Positions 21,880 through 33,719 are shown, counted from the first letter of the stretch. The stretch is 64,000 nucleotides of DNA from Cytidiella melzeri (GCA_022592445.1 JABYQR010000063.1:1-64000), one strand, 5' to 3'. Program-made: numbers and translations. The notes: generated by a model not told the origin, from the letters alone.

Positions 21880-22771
21880 GCGCAAGCACTTCCACCTCAC
21901 GCCTTTCACGACGCTATCCTACCTTCCCCTCTAATCACCAACCACCACCCCTGTATCCCTTCGCATTCTTGATACCCCCAGACTGAATTGCAACATCATA
22001 CATACCCCATGGACAACTAGCATAGTAGAATTATTCGACGAACAAACACAACCGAAAGTCATATTTTGGACTACATTATTGTTCTATAGTATCTGTACTT
22101 TGACTCACTAGCAATAGGTCGGTAAACCTGTAACACTGTAGTAGTGTGTGTAGAATTAGGAATTCGGCGGTGCAACAATTGCACTGCTCTCTGTACGTGA
22201 TGGAAATCGACGTAGACTTGCACTTCCTCGCTAGCTTTGGGCTTGAATGGTTCAGGATGCGCCTCCAGCGACGCGTGAATATAACGCGATCACGTGATTT
22301 GGGTTGGTTGGTTGCGTCACAGGAGCGCCTCTTCACAACTTGCAGGTTGCCATCATCCTCAAGCTTGAATCTCATTGCTTTTTAGTGGGCTCAACATGCT
22401 GATTCGTCGCCAAAGTCCACAATATCACCACCATACGTTGGCTGCTCTCGCGATATTTTGATGTTACAGAACATTGCATGATGCATCACCCTTCCGGTGC
22501 CTAGCAAAATGCTACAACGAAGTGACGATGATGGTATGTCCCGTTCGCATCGTCGACAACAGGCTACTAACATCTGAAACAGTTGCGGTCATGATACTGT
22601 TTCAATGCGCATGGGTACGCAGGCATGCGCAGTGATCCGACCTTGTACGCTGGCTAATGCTATGCTGTTGTCACTGAGCAATCTAACATTCGAGCCCGAC
22701 CGGGCAATACACTGGTGCTGCATTCGTGAGCCTGCCGACGCAGCCGCGTGAGCGCAGCGCCCTCTGAGTAG
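21880..22771. other. Intergenic spacer
   Basis: Nothing gene-like seen on either strand over about 890 bp. Confidence 0.4.
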
Positions 22772-22772
22772 G

Positions 22773-22779
22773 TATAAAA
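22773..22779 (+). promoter_or_regulatory. TATA box of the Cys-rich repeat precursor gene
   Basis: tataaaa stands about 150 bp upstream of the ATG at 22928, with pyrimidine-rich leader sequence between. This is a strong, close-to-consensus core promoter, as often found for highly expressed secreted-protein genes. Confidence 0.55.
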
Positions 22780-22927
22780 CTCACCTATGCTGCAAGGGAC
22801 TCCTCAGGTTGTGCCAGCTACATCCCATTCGCTTCATTCCACCTAGAGCCTGGTCGCTCATTTCAAACGTCTTCTACAATCCCGCGCCTGACCTTTCTTT
22901 GCACGAACTTCATTTGACACACACACG

Positions 22928-23760
22928 ATGCCTTCCACATCCACTATCCTTTCCGTTCTTAGCTTCGTTCTTGCTGTTGCCGCAGGCCCTATCTCGGAGA
23001 AGCGTGCGGCGTTCACACTGCAGAACGGCCTGGACGCTCAAGCGTTGAACGCAAAGTTCCAAACTTTGACTTCAACGTCGGTATGTACTGCCGGCGAAAC
23101 CGGCTGTATTAGCGGGGCCTTCGCTCAGTGCGTGAATGGACAATTTGTCGCGTCCCCCTGCTCCGGTGGCCTCACTTGCGTCGCCCTTCCTCTGGTTAAC
23201 TCTGCAGGGACGAGGTAAGCAGCCTCGATTATGGAACGCAGACACCTGCTGACTTTGGCATATAGTGTCACCTGTGACACAGAAGCTGATGCCGAGGCTC
23301 GCATTGCTGCTACCGGTGCGACTGGTGGCATTTCCGGCAGGTCTCTCAAGTAAGCACTCACGAATCGTTTAAAACGGCTTTTGTCTGACCATTTCGATAC
23401 AGGAGAGCTACGTTCACTTTGCAGAACGGCCAAGATGCGCAGAAACTGAACGCTGAGTTTGCAACTCTTACCGCGAGCTCCTCGTGCACCGCTGGACAGA
23501 ACGCATGTGTCCAAGGGCAATTCTCTCAATGTGTCAACGGAAAGTTCGTGAGCTTCCCTTGCTCGGGTGGATTGACGTGTGTTGCCTTGCCACTGGTCAA
23601 CTCTCCTGGAACGAGGTGTGTATGATTCGTTGTAGTTGAAAGATGGAAGCGATGAATGCTGATCGCAACCATGATATTTTGCAGCATCACTTGTGATACT
23701 CAGGCTGATGCAGCAACTCGGATCGCTGCGACCGGTGCAACTGGTGGGATTTCTGGTTGA
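22928..23760 (+). CDS. Secreted precursor with two Cys-rich repeats, each after a Lys-Arg site (219 aa)
   Basis: Exons 22928-23214, 23266-23349, 23403-23615 and 23685-23760. A signal peptide (LSVLSFVLAVAAG) is followed by PISEKR at residue 26, then repeat 1 of about 95 residues. Repeat 2 begins after GRSLKR (residue 125). Both repeats start (A/T)FTLQNG.DAQ.LNA, carry six cysteines at equal spacing, share CSGGLTCVALPLVNS, and end CDT.AD...RIAATGATGGISG. Each repeat is split by an intron at the same place, so the duplication was genomic. The C...FAQCVNG.FV..PC core resembles chitin-binding CBM19 modules, a cautious comparison. Lys-Arg before both repeats suggests Kex2 cleavage into two mature peptides. 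Confidence 0.75.
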
Positions 23761-25340
23761 GAAGCTACTCACTACTCATGTGCATGTAATATCAACTATT
23801 GTAGCACATAATCAACTTCTGAGTAGTCGACGTTTGTGCCCTTACACGCCCAGGTGAAGCCTGGATGCTGTGGTATGTTTGGGCGAGGGCGAGGATGTCC
23901 GATGCAGCATCCGACCACATCGCGCCGACATATGCCGCGCTCGCATCCCTTCGATAGAAATAATTAGTGATCCAATCGACGTACTCCGTAGATAGCGCAC
24001 CGATGTCAAAGTCACATCGGGCCCGAGACTTCCTCTGTAGTTTGTACCGACATTGTGTCGAGAAGGGATATGTATGTGTAGTCTGTAGTCAACATCCAGC
24101 CCACGGTGCTCTCATGGTGTGCACCGGATGTACAATAGATTGATTTTCAGATAGTCACACAGTTGGATCATATTAGCATGCAATGAGTTTAAGCTATCGA
24201 AAGGGTACGACATGATGTGAAAGACAGGGTGTGAGAGCGGAGAAACTTGAACAACAGTATTCACATGCAAGCACAAACGCGAAGACGAGAGAAGAACGAG
24301 TGCCACAACGAGAGGAGAAAAAGCGTGACCACGAGAGAACAAGGGCAACAGCGAGAGGAAGGCCAGCCACAATCCCACAATCAGACAACAACACAGCTCA
24401 TGAACTTTTTGACAGCCCCCTGAATGGGTAGGAGATCAGCAGGGCCCATGGGCAGTGCTCTGTTGCGGATGGGGAACTTATGCAAGTTAACTTTGAGACA
24501 GTTGTTGAAGTACCTAGTGACTCAGTTAGTGCTGTGCTGCTCAATATCCGGTGTTGAATCACTCCTTGGGTAGTGTCGCGGTCTGTGCATCAGATGCCAA
24601 CTTGGCCTTGAGCTGGACATTTGCCTTCTAAAGCTTGTCGTTGACGTACTTCCAGTAGCTATCATCCTTCTTCAAAAGCCCAGCAACACTGCTTGCGCCT
24701 TTGGCAGCAGTGTTGGCTTGAAGTTCAGGATGATTGAGATAACACTGACGCTGCAAATTGAGGTTAGCAGGACAAACTTCTCTCATGAGCGAGAGGACTT
24801 ACATTGCAGGCAAAGGCCAATTTCACATGATGCGAGATTATTGTGAGAGTTATTTAATATGTTAGAAATCCTGTACATATCTGATTAGGTTTGAGGGTTT
24901 AGATTAATATACAATCAAAGACATTTTTGTAATTTTCTAACAAATTTTCAAGCCTGTCTACTGGCAGCCTTTCAGCACTCCAAAAATCTGTATGAACATT
25001 GATTTTTCAAACAGATTTCTGATGTACCTAAAATTAATTAAAAAAAAATGAGATTTCCCATGTGTGTCAGGTGATGGCAAAGGTAACATGGCAAACAACT
25101 TTCCAGAACTTTTTGGTAGCACGTGCATGCAACAAGGTAGGCTGCCAGAAATTCTACCTGCCCTTTCCTTTTCTGGATTTTTTCATGCACTTTTCCCACG
25201 CCCTACTGAATCTGGGGAAGGCATCTTTTCCACTTGGTTTTCTGAGCCTTGAAAGGTCAATTTTCAATTACATGGGCGTTAAATTTGTGTACACCTTCTG
25301 CAACAATTTTTTGGCAACAATGCTAGTACCTGTATTTTTG
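23761..25340. other. Spacer entering a repeat-rich zone
   Basis: No supported gene. It includes an AT-rich stretch (24840-25060). Frames on both strands are short and dissimilar to known families. Confidence 0.35.
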
Positions 25341-25365
25341 CCTGGAACCCTGCCTTCCCCACATT

Positions 25366-25460
25366 TCCCACCTCCCCCACCTCCCCTGTCACCCCCGCCC
25401 CAACTACTGCCCCCGTCAACCTGTCCCCTCTCCCCTCCCCCAACCCACACACATACCTTA
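25366..25460. repeat. C-rich tract, G-quadruplex-prone on the minus strand
   Basis: A run of CCCC/CCCT/CCCA blocks with at least eight separate C runs of three or more within about 95 bp. It produces a Pro-rich open frame upstream in one phase, which I attribute to composition. Confidence 0.5.
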
Positions 25461-26329
25461 ACCACTCACCTTGCCAACTCCTACCCTGACAGCCAATCAA
25501 GTACCTCACACATTGATACATGCAGAGGCTCGTCAGGCCTCCTGCATTGGCACTCATACTGCAAGCACCAAAGCAACCTTGTGCAATCTCCCAGAGACGG
25601 TCAACATTGCCCCGAAGAGGAAGCCCATAGCATGGGAACCAAAACACAAGCAATATCTGCAAACAGTGAGCATTGTCTAAGGGAAGCCCAAAAGACTGGA
25701 CACTTACTAGACGACGTAATTACAAAACAGATCCAGCAGCAAAGGCGGGATGTAAGGCCTAGTATTCTGAGTATTGGCCTGTTGTAAGGTCTCTCCGCCA
25801 CAGGCAGGATAGCCATATAGTACATGGTTGGAGGACAGAACTCTGCAAGGCAGTGGTCAGGTCCCATTGCTGGCATGATCAGCAACAGATTTACTGGCAT
25901 GCAACTGGATATCAAGCTCAGAATCATCACTCCCTGCACTCAACCCGGGAGCAATGACCCAGAGACCGGTCATGACAAGAACATTAAACAAAGCATAGAT
26001 CACCCAGAGCACAAAACACGCGAAGGACTGCAAATGAGCGTTGGGGAAGACCTCTGGCATTATGAGAGTATCTGTAAACTCAGCACGGTTGCAAATGCTG
26101 GCAATCAGGAAGCAATCCTAGATACTAGAGAAGAGGAGTCTCAGTTACCTGGTGACATGTCAAGCAATCACCACATGAACGTACACGTATAGAGAGGAGC
26201 TGAATGCCAACTGCTTGCCTTCCCGTGGTATCAAGACTGCAACTCCTCATTGACGCTCAACTTCCCAACAGCAATGGCAAATTCATCCTCTCCAGACCCG
26301 TCCTCCTCATCCTGAATAGCAAGTGAAAA

Positions 26330-26945
26330 ACTCTCAGGCAGCAAATAAATTCACTAGCCTAGAGGCAGTGGAATTCCAAAGGCTCAACACAGCAAATGAG
26401 ATCACTAGCGAGAGAGTTGAGAGAGGAGCCTGATGCCCGGGGGTACTTGTTGCGGAAACACAACTTTGAGAATGAACTGGGGGTTGTGGGGCAGGGAGGG
26501 TGTTTGTTGTTGCACATGCTGTAGCTGTAGTTATGAGAATGGTGGCCGTAATGTTGCTTCTGTTGTTGTACAGACTCAACACACCAAATAAATTCACTTG
26601 CGAGAGGATGGTGGTCATCTGAGGGAGTGTGGTGGTCATCTGAGGGAGTGTGGTGGTCATCTGAGGGGGTGTGGTGGTTGTCTGAGGGAGTGTGGCATGT
26701 CACGGACTCAGGAGAGTATTGCTTAAGCACCTGAAACTTCAACTCCAAAACTTCAACTTCTCAAACCATGACAACCACAACCATTGCCACACTGAGCATC
26801 CAACTTCTCCACCACCTCTCTGTACAACAAAGGAAACGACATCACAGCCACCACTCTCACTACAGCTACAGCATGTGCGACAACAAACACCCTTCCTGCC
26901 TCACGACCCCGAGCTCATCCCCAAGCCACAACAACAACGACCCTT
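26330..26945. repeat. Inverted repeat with internal 21-bp tandem array
   Basis: The minus strand of 26465-26575 and the plus strand of 26825-26935 share the same sequence (ctacagctacagcatgtgc followed by a caacaaacaccc block), giving arms of roughly 110 bp about 250 bp apart. Between them four 21 bp units of gtggtcatctgagggagtgtg form a tandem array (26608-26694). Encoded frames in the arms are low-complexity His/Pro/Thr. Confidence 0.55.
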
Positions 26946-27683
26946 CCTGACGCCACCACCGCAAGCGCATCCCCATGGGCAAGCTATCCTAAGTGACAAA
27001 GGCGAAAAAGGTGAGAATATGTTCTATCAGCTTTCCCATTGGTGAATCTATTTGCCACATGAAAATTTCCTCTTCTTGCTTGCCTGTTGGTGAATCCACT
27101 TGCCGCATTGCCACCGCCTCTAGGCTAGTGAATCCATTTGCTGCCTAAGGTTCTTTGGGTCACAACTCTTAAGCTTTGCTGTCTTCAGGGCTCTGAGCTG
27201 CTCTCTTCATGGATCTGCATGCCTTCACGCACATTGCTACAAGACACTCCCCAAAGCTGCTTACTGGGACAATTTGTTTCCTACTGGCAACAACGCCAGG
27301 GTTGATATCCTGTTGGCTTAGCCATTGACAGATATCGGCCACTGTCAGCTTGACCATTGATGGATTTTGAACACTACCTGTCCTACTGTGCCTTTTTTTC
27401 TTGATTGAGGCTAGTGGGATTCATTGCAGCTACTAAGCCGGTATCTCGCAGCTCTGAATTGGTGTATTGTAGGGACAAGAATGTTTTCATCACACACATA
27501 CTTCTGAGACCCTCACAATTGTATCAAGACACAAGTCCCAAACTGCAAGCTTAAGCGGTGTTTTCTGCCAACACGTGCATGTTGTCTGTTACCAGCAAAC
27601 ACCAACTGGTCTGTCTTGCTCTGCTACAGCAAGCTATACGGCTTGACATCCCCTCTATCCTTCCCCCTTACTTCTCTCACACC

Positions 27684-28945
27684 ATGTCCAAAATCCCACA
27701 ATCTTTGCATTCTGAAGCCTTCACCTTCGAGGCTGACGTCGCTCCCATTCTTCCCCCCTTCATATCTGGTTCTGCTGAAGTACAGAAGGATTGCTCGATG
27801 GACTGCTCTGTCCACTCCGTCCTTGCTGCCGCGGCTTCTCCCCTTGAGTCAGGCTCTCCGACAACAGACACTCCTCGCACGGATGGGTGTGCTCTCACTC
27901 CCATCCGTACTTACAGTGATAGACGTGCCACTTCTGCAGACAAGCCACGCACGCCACCTTTGTCTTTGCCCCGGTTCACAAAAACCTTGACCAGCCAATT
28001 GTCCTCCGCTACTACCTTGTTTAGTCTGAGAGGAGACAATCTTCAAGACACTACAGAGCTGTCAAATCATTGCAGGCCAGATTCTTGAATGTTGCATTGA
28101 ATCTGGTAAGTCCTTGTGGTAATTGTACCTTCATTGGCCCTCATTTTCTTGTTAAGGACACACTGTCAAGTGAAGTTTTGCAGGTTGACGACAAGTACAG
28201 CAAAACAGTCAAGCAGTAAGTTTTCCAAAGATTGCGTCCACCAGTCTGCTCACACATGACTCAGGGGTAAACTCTATCCTGTCACACTCGATATTTCAGA
28301 GATAATGGAAAGGCTAGCCGCGTTAGAAGCTCAGGTAAAAACTGCCAAGGTCGCACTTGCAAAACATCCTTCTGTAAGTCTCGCCCCTCGAACACACATA
28401 TTCAATGCGCTGACCACTATTTTAGGTTCTGGCTTCCGAATTTGTTACCTGGGAGGGCTTGTAGCAGCATATGCATGATAATGTTGAGGATTGCATTTCC
28501 AAAGCCATGTCAACACTCAGGCGTTTTATTGGTGAGCTGCTCAGTCCCACAATTCTATCTATCTCACACTATGATAACAGACTTGAATGATAGAGACCTG
28601 CTAAGATAACAGGAACATAAAAAGGAGCTTTCTACGCATTATGAGCAACTCAACAAGCAGCTGGGCTTGATTCTCCGCAAGCTGTCTCTCTATGCGCCCA
28701 AACTCTCTGGCGTGGAGGATAACATTGAGGCTGTTACGTCTCTATGTGAAGACACTTTAAGAATCTCACAGCGGATGTTGGAAGGCCTTTGTGACGTTCA
28801 TGAGGAGCTACCAACAGTACGCAATTGTCTGGCAGAGTTGATGACAGATGTGAGCAAATACTCACAGGCTCTCCGTGAAACCCTCCTACTCTACAGTCAG
28901 AACTGCAGCAAAGTTCAGCTGGGGCAGATGTCCCAAAAAATGTGA
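27684..28945 (+). pseudogene. Decayed coiled-coil gene
   Basis: Family not recognised. The first exon (from ATG 27684, MSKIPQSLHSEAFTFEADV) is Ser/Thr/Pro-rich. Later segments separated by plausible introns are strongly helical: LDISEIMERLAALEAQVK, then an HMHDNVEDCISKAM segment, then EHKKELSTHYEQLNKQLG and TVRNCLAELMTDVSKYSQ. The heptad-like pattern indicates a coiled coil. In-frame stops at 28462 (TAG in place of a codon before QHMHD) and 28607 (TAA before QEHKKE) interrupt it. One single reading frame with good splice sites otherwise runs through, so the decay seems recent. No partner gene is identifiable. Confidence 0.45.
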
Positions 28946-29244
28946 GTTCCTGCTTGTTTCTAGCATTGTAAATAGCTCATTTGGACCCATTAGCAGCGGA
29001 AGGGGCTCTACCCACCCCTACTGGCTAGGGACTCTCTTCCCAAGAGGCACTACAGCCTAGAGAGTATTGACAGGGCCTTTCCCAAAATTGACTATAGTCG
29101 AGTTGCCAGCCCTGCTCTGCCAGATTCCCCTGCAACTGGCACACTTCATGGAGATCTTTGGGCTCTCGCATGGGAATTGTCCTTTGTAGGCGCGGCAAAG
29201 AGCTTGGTTCCTTGGCCACGACTCCCGTTGTCTACCAATCTCAC

Positions 29245-29986
29245 ATGTCGACATTTGTGTTCACCTCATTGACTCCTCTCTCCAGTCCGAGGCCTTGGCA
29301 GCCCCAGGCCCTGACAATGCAGGGAATCAGTGGTGCGGATGGAGGAGAATGCAAAGGAGAGAGCAACAATAACTGGGAAAGAGAGGGTGGGACAGCAATG
29401 AGAGAAGGCGGGACATTGAGGACAGAAATCAGGAGCAATAAGGAAGCAGGGGTGACAGATGGCCAGGAAGATGGCGAGACTGAAGGAGAACAACGACATG
29501 CCAAAGAAGACGAGAGGAAAGGCAATCTGGAGCTCACAAATTCTCGAGTTAAAATCCCTCCCACTGCTACGAAGCCCTCTGTAGGAGAAGTTTTGGAGAT
29601 GCTGTTCCCAGAACTTGCGCAGGGCGTGCCAATCTACACGCAGGATTTACAAGCCTACACAATAGTAAGTGCAGTCTCAATCCATAAACTCTCTGCTGAC
29701 ATTGGCTGCCTTCCTGTATTAGATCATGGCAGAGTCCTTGCTTAGGCTGACCCTCGTTGTTCAACTTCCGCATCCAGACCTCATCCAGCTCCTTTGGACC
29801 TATGCATACCTGAAGATGCAGCCATGGCTCTGGGTTTTTCTCGGTGGTATGCCGGCTTATGCGTCCTTCATAGGCTCTCCTTTTGCCAGGCTGGTGAGGT
29901 GTAATGATAGACCGGTGGATGTTGGGCACCCTTCTCTCGACTCTCATCTGTGCTCATGTGTACAGCCTCCATCTTGGCCAAGTTGA
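29245..29986 (+). CDS. Hypothetical protein (227 aa), possibly part of the preceding decayed gene
   Basis: Family not recognised. Exons 29245-29664 and 29723-29986 join in phase 0 with canonical gtaagt...ttag ends. The N-terminal half is charged and Gly/Glu-rich (ERKGNLELT region). The C-terminal part has the pattern KPSVGEVLEMLFPELAQG, then LLRLTLVVQLPHPDLIQLLW, a compact hydrophobic segment. It lies 300 bp after the coiled-coil pseudogene on the same strand and may once have been its 3' exons. Expression is unknown. Confidence 0.35.
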
Positions 29987-30025
29987 CAAGATGGTGCTCC
30001 AGCTCCGGGTGGCATGTGCACATCT

Positions 30026-30780
30026 TCAAACATAAATCCAGAAGCTAAACCGCCTACCGTCAGAGAGATGGTCAGCTGACAACAGACAGTTACTCACTGT
30101 GGCCTTCCGAAAATCCACAGATTTTTTCTTGAGCTCAGCTTCATGCTGGCGTATGGGATCATCACTATTGTAGCACTGCCATTGGTCACGGGCATATTTC
30201 ATGTGCAAATCCAAGGTTTGACTGATATTCTCCTTGGTAAAATAATTGTCTGGGAGGGAAAAATGGGCGTAGTGACCATTCTTCAATTTGGTCAGGATGT
30301 ATGCCACGAACACCCAAGCAGAGACAAAACTGTTTTGTTGTGCACACCAGTGCGTCCATTGTTACAGCTCTGAACTTGGCAAGCTTGTCATCCGTCATTG
30401 AAGGGAATTTCTTTGCCACCTTTGACCAAGATTTCCATCCAATGAGAGTGTAGAATTCATCCCTGATGAGCTTCTACAGTGGATATGCAAATCTGTAAGC
30501 TGGAAGGGAGCGATGTTATCAGAACTCACTACTTCTTTCTCCTGCTCTTCCAATGGCTCCCCCTCGCTGATGTCTGCCTTGTCTTCGCTGTTGTCAGCCG
30601 CAGTGACATGTTCCTTCTCCTTTCCTGTCTGCCTTGAGGTTCCCACTCCTCCAAATCCATTGGCTGCATCCCCTCCAGATTGCTCTTGCACCTTGGTATG
30701 ACTTTTACCAGTGCAACACTTTTCCACCACCGAGATGGCTTTCTAGACCCCCATCTGTATGCGCAGATTATCCATCTCCT
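30026..30780 (-). pseudogene. Decayed hypothetical gene, frameshifted
   Basis: Family not recognised. On the minus strand LIRDEFYTLIGWKSWSKVA continues into KKFPSMTDDKLAKFRAVTMD and then, after a one-base shift near 30325, into VFVAYILTKLKNGHYAHFSL and ARDQWQCYNSDDPIRQHEAE. The two parts read as one protein in homologous style. The upstream part (to 30730) is acidic and low-complexity. The frame break and absence of a start in the right phase mark it as a pseudogene. Confidence 0.4.
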
Positions 30781-31531
30781 TTGTAAATTAACCCATGTCA
30801 ATGAGATAATGTTGTGCAGCTGTACATGTACATGTTGATGTGACACACCTCAGTTCACTTCTCTCAAGAGATTGTTCTACCTCGCAAGCTCTTCTACTAC
30901 CCTTTAGAACTGGTAGGCTCTGTCAAAAGCCATACTCTTATGAACAATATGCTGTTCTTGACCCTTCAAAATATCAGCCTGGTATACGCACTTGTTACCA
31001 CCTCGGTGCTCACCAGGCGAGGCATGTTTGGGTCATCCTTGTCTATGGGGCTCTGTGCGCGGCACTTCTCTGCCCTTTGATGGGCGGTGAGGGACAATTC
31101 AAGGTCCAACATTATCAGATTCCGAAGAGCTTGAAGAAGTTTGTGGTGGATTGCGAGCTTTGATGGAAGCAGACAAATCAGCACTACGTGGCATGTGATA
31201 ACTTCAATGTGAACTTGATTCAGAGGACTAACCTAAATCTGCATCCGATACGGCACTTATACTAGACTTCTTCTTGCCATACTTATGTATATGTGAAGAA
31301 AAAATACAGCCTCAAATCATGGAAAGAAAGTCACGTACATTGGCAACTGGTGGAGTGGGCACAGAACGTTGCAACTGATTGTTGACGTCCATGCTTGAGT
31401 GTGCTGTGGCTGGATTGGCTGGGGGTGGTGGGCATTGAGGCATTGGTGCAGCTGAGGGTCCTTGTGACACTGAGAACATGTACTGCTGCTGCTGCTGCTG
31501 GTATTGTACAGGATTATCTGGAACTGGAAAC

Positions 31532-32139
31532 CCAGATGCAGCCAGCTGTAAGTCATCATGTCAGGTAGATACCCACCTCCCATTGAAGCTACCTTTGCCC
31601 AGGGCCCTTGGACTAACCCACAAATTGTTTGCACCATGTCTTCACAAGCTCCCGCTCTTTATGCATCGCCTACAGGGCCATTCTTGCAGTACATTCCTCA
31701 AAACCCTGCCCCTTCCTACCAGTCATTTGTGTTGCCTCCAGCAACGGCCACTCAGAGTTTTTTTCTTTCAGAACAGCCAAAAAGTGCAGGTCACCTCCTA
31801 GTAAAGCTCACACCGGCTAATATTCTGGAACACATACTAGATCCGGAAGGTCAGCCTGTGTGAGCTTTAGTAGGAGGTGACCTGCACTTTTTGGCTGTTC
31901 TGAAAGAAAAAAACTCTGTGTGGCTGTTGCTGGAGGCACCACAATTGGCTGGTAGGAAGGGGCAGGGTTTTGAGGAATGTACTGCAAGAATGGCCCTGTA
32001 GGCGATGCATAAAGAGCGGGAGCTTGTGAAGACGTGGTGCAAACGGTTTGTGGGTTGGTCCAAGGGCCCTGGGCAAAGGTAGTTTCAATGGGAGGTGGGT
32101 ATCTACATGACATGTTGACTTACAGCTGGCTGCGTCTGG
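31532..32139. repeat. Long inverted repeat, about 287-bp arms
   Basis: The left arm (31532-31818) and right arm (31853-32139) are reverse complements with about 16 differences by eye (roughly 94 percent) and a loop of about 34 bp. Each arm carries the same open frame, a Pro/Gln-rich peptide containing RYPPPIE.TFAQGPWTNP and GPFLQYIPQNPAPSYQ, so the duplicated unit is a coding fragment. The fold would give a stable hairpin if transcribed. Confidence 0.85.
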
Positions 32140-32656
32140 GTAAGATGGTGTTAATTGATTATGCTGGAAGGGCTGACATTGGGAATACACATTACAAAAG
32201 CTTGTTTGGGTACATCAAAGTTCACTCACCTCAGGCTGCTGGTACTGCAACCTGTTGTTCCTAATGCGAGTGCCTTTGTTGGCAGCCAGAACTTGTGAGG
32301 AGCGTGGAGTTCTGCCGCTACGTTACCCTCACAAACCGCCACAACCGTATCACACTAGCGGTTGGTGACCTCAAAGTCAAACTTTCTCCATCAAAGTCTT
32401 ATTGCCAATTGGTGCCTGCACTGCACAAAGCCTTTGATTTCACATAGATGCTTCACAACCTCATCCTGATCCTACCTTGCGCAACTCCTGTATGAGCTCA
32501 AGGGGTTGTGTTTTCCTAATCCCCACCTCTTCAAGACCAATCTGCCCCACAAACACCTCACCTCATTTCTTCGAACCAATCTCACTATACAGATTCTTCT
32601 CCTTGGGAAGTGTGGTGGCCAATTGTTGATTTGCCTGCTGAGCAATATCAATCTAG

Positions 32657-33540
32657 CTCAGACAACTACCATCCTCTTGCAAATGAGTTTATTTGCTGTG
32701 TTGAGTCTCTAGACTGCCACTACCCTGTGGATAGTGAATTTATTTGCTCTCTTGCTTTCATCAATCCTGTTTCTGTCAATGTCCACTCCCTACGTAGATC
32801 TCACAAAGGCTCTTCGTTGTTACAACAGTTGTGCTCAAACAATGAATAGGAGGGTACAAAAGCAGCAGTTCTATACAAAGTTAGTTTCGAGATGCACGGT
32901 ATTGCATATGTTTACTACCCTATACCATCCATCGCCATCCCTTGACCAATTGCTACGAGTTCCTTTGTCAGGTGCTATAGCGCTGTACCACAGAAATATA
33001 TGCCGAAGCCGGTGGACCTGCTCAGGTGTCCCGCCCCCCAGCCAATTGCTCAGCAGAGCTCTCTCGTCACTCAAGCGTCCTGAGTGAGCAATCAGCACCA
33101 TGGAGGTCTTGATCCATAGCTGATACAATGAGCTCAAGCTTGAGCACTTTGTACCAGCTGTGGGTCAAGACCTCGGCAGGGCTGGTCACTCGCCCAGGGT
33201 GCCTGAGTGACGAGAGGGCTCTGCTGAGCAACTGGCTGGGGGGCGAGACACCTGAGCAGGTCCACCGGCTTCAGCATATAATTCTGTGGTACAGCGCTAT
33301 AGCACCTGACAAAGGAACTCATAGTGATTGGTCAAGGGATGGGAATGGATGGTACAGGGTTATAAACATACGCAATACTGTGCATCTCGAAACCAATTTT
33401 GTATAGAACAGCTCGTTATGTACCCTCCCAAGCAAGAGAGCGAATAAATTCCCTATCCCTGGAGTAGTGACAGTCTAGAAACTCAACACAGCGAATGGAT
33501 TCACTCGCGAGAGGATGGTAGTCGTCTGAGAGAGTGTGGT
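32657..33540. repeat. Spacerless long palindrome with coding arms
   Basis: The centre is gctcaagcttgagc (axis between 33138 and 33139). Arms extend about 400-480 bp on each side. The left arm has an extra block of about 90 bp (around 32755-32850) absent from the right. Both arms encode the same 88-residue open frame (TLYQLWVKTS or SLYQLWIKTS, then LSDERALLSNWLGG and NTVHLETNF), with mostly conservative changes. The outer ends carry the actcaacacagcgaat motif. Confidence 0.8.
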
Positions 33541-33719
33541 AAGGCAGCGCACGAGTACACTATCCAAAGAGATCCAGTTACTCGACATGGCGAATAGATT
33601 CACCGACGAGAGCACCACTTGTAGAGGAAACGGTGAGGAGGCTGGGCTCGTAGCGGCAGGGAGTTTTGTGCTTGAGTGCTCATGAAAGTGCGCAAGAATA
33701 AGTGTAGAATATATGACTC

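Noticed and set aside
23125..23772. 215-codon ORF opposite the Cys-rich precursor
   Set aside because: It is the antisense shadow of the spliced gene, whose exons, cysteines and repeats are convincing.
25062..25787. 241-codon plus-strand ORF with a Pro-rich run
   Set aside because: Driven by the C-rich tract; no domain, no splice context and no matching start.
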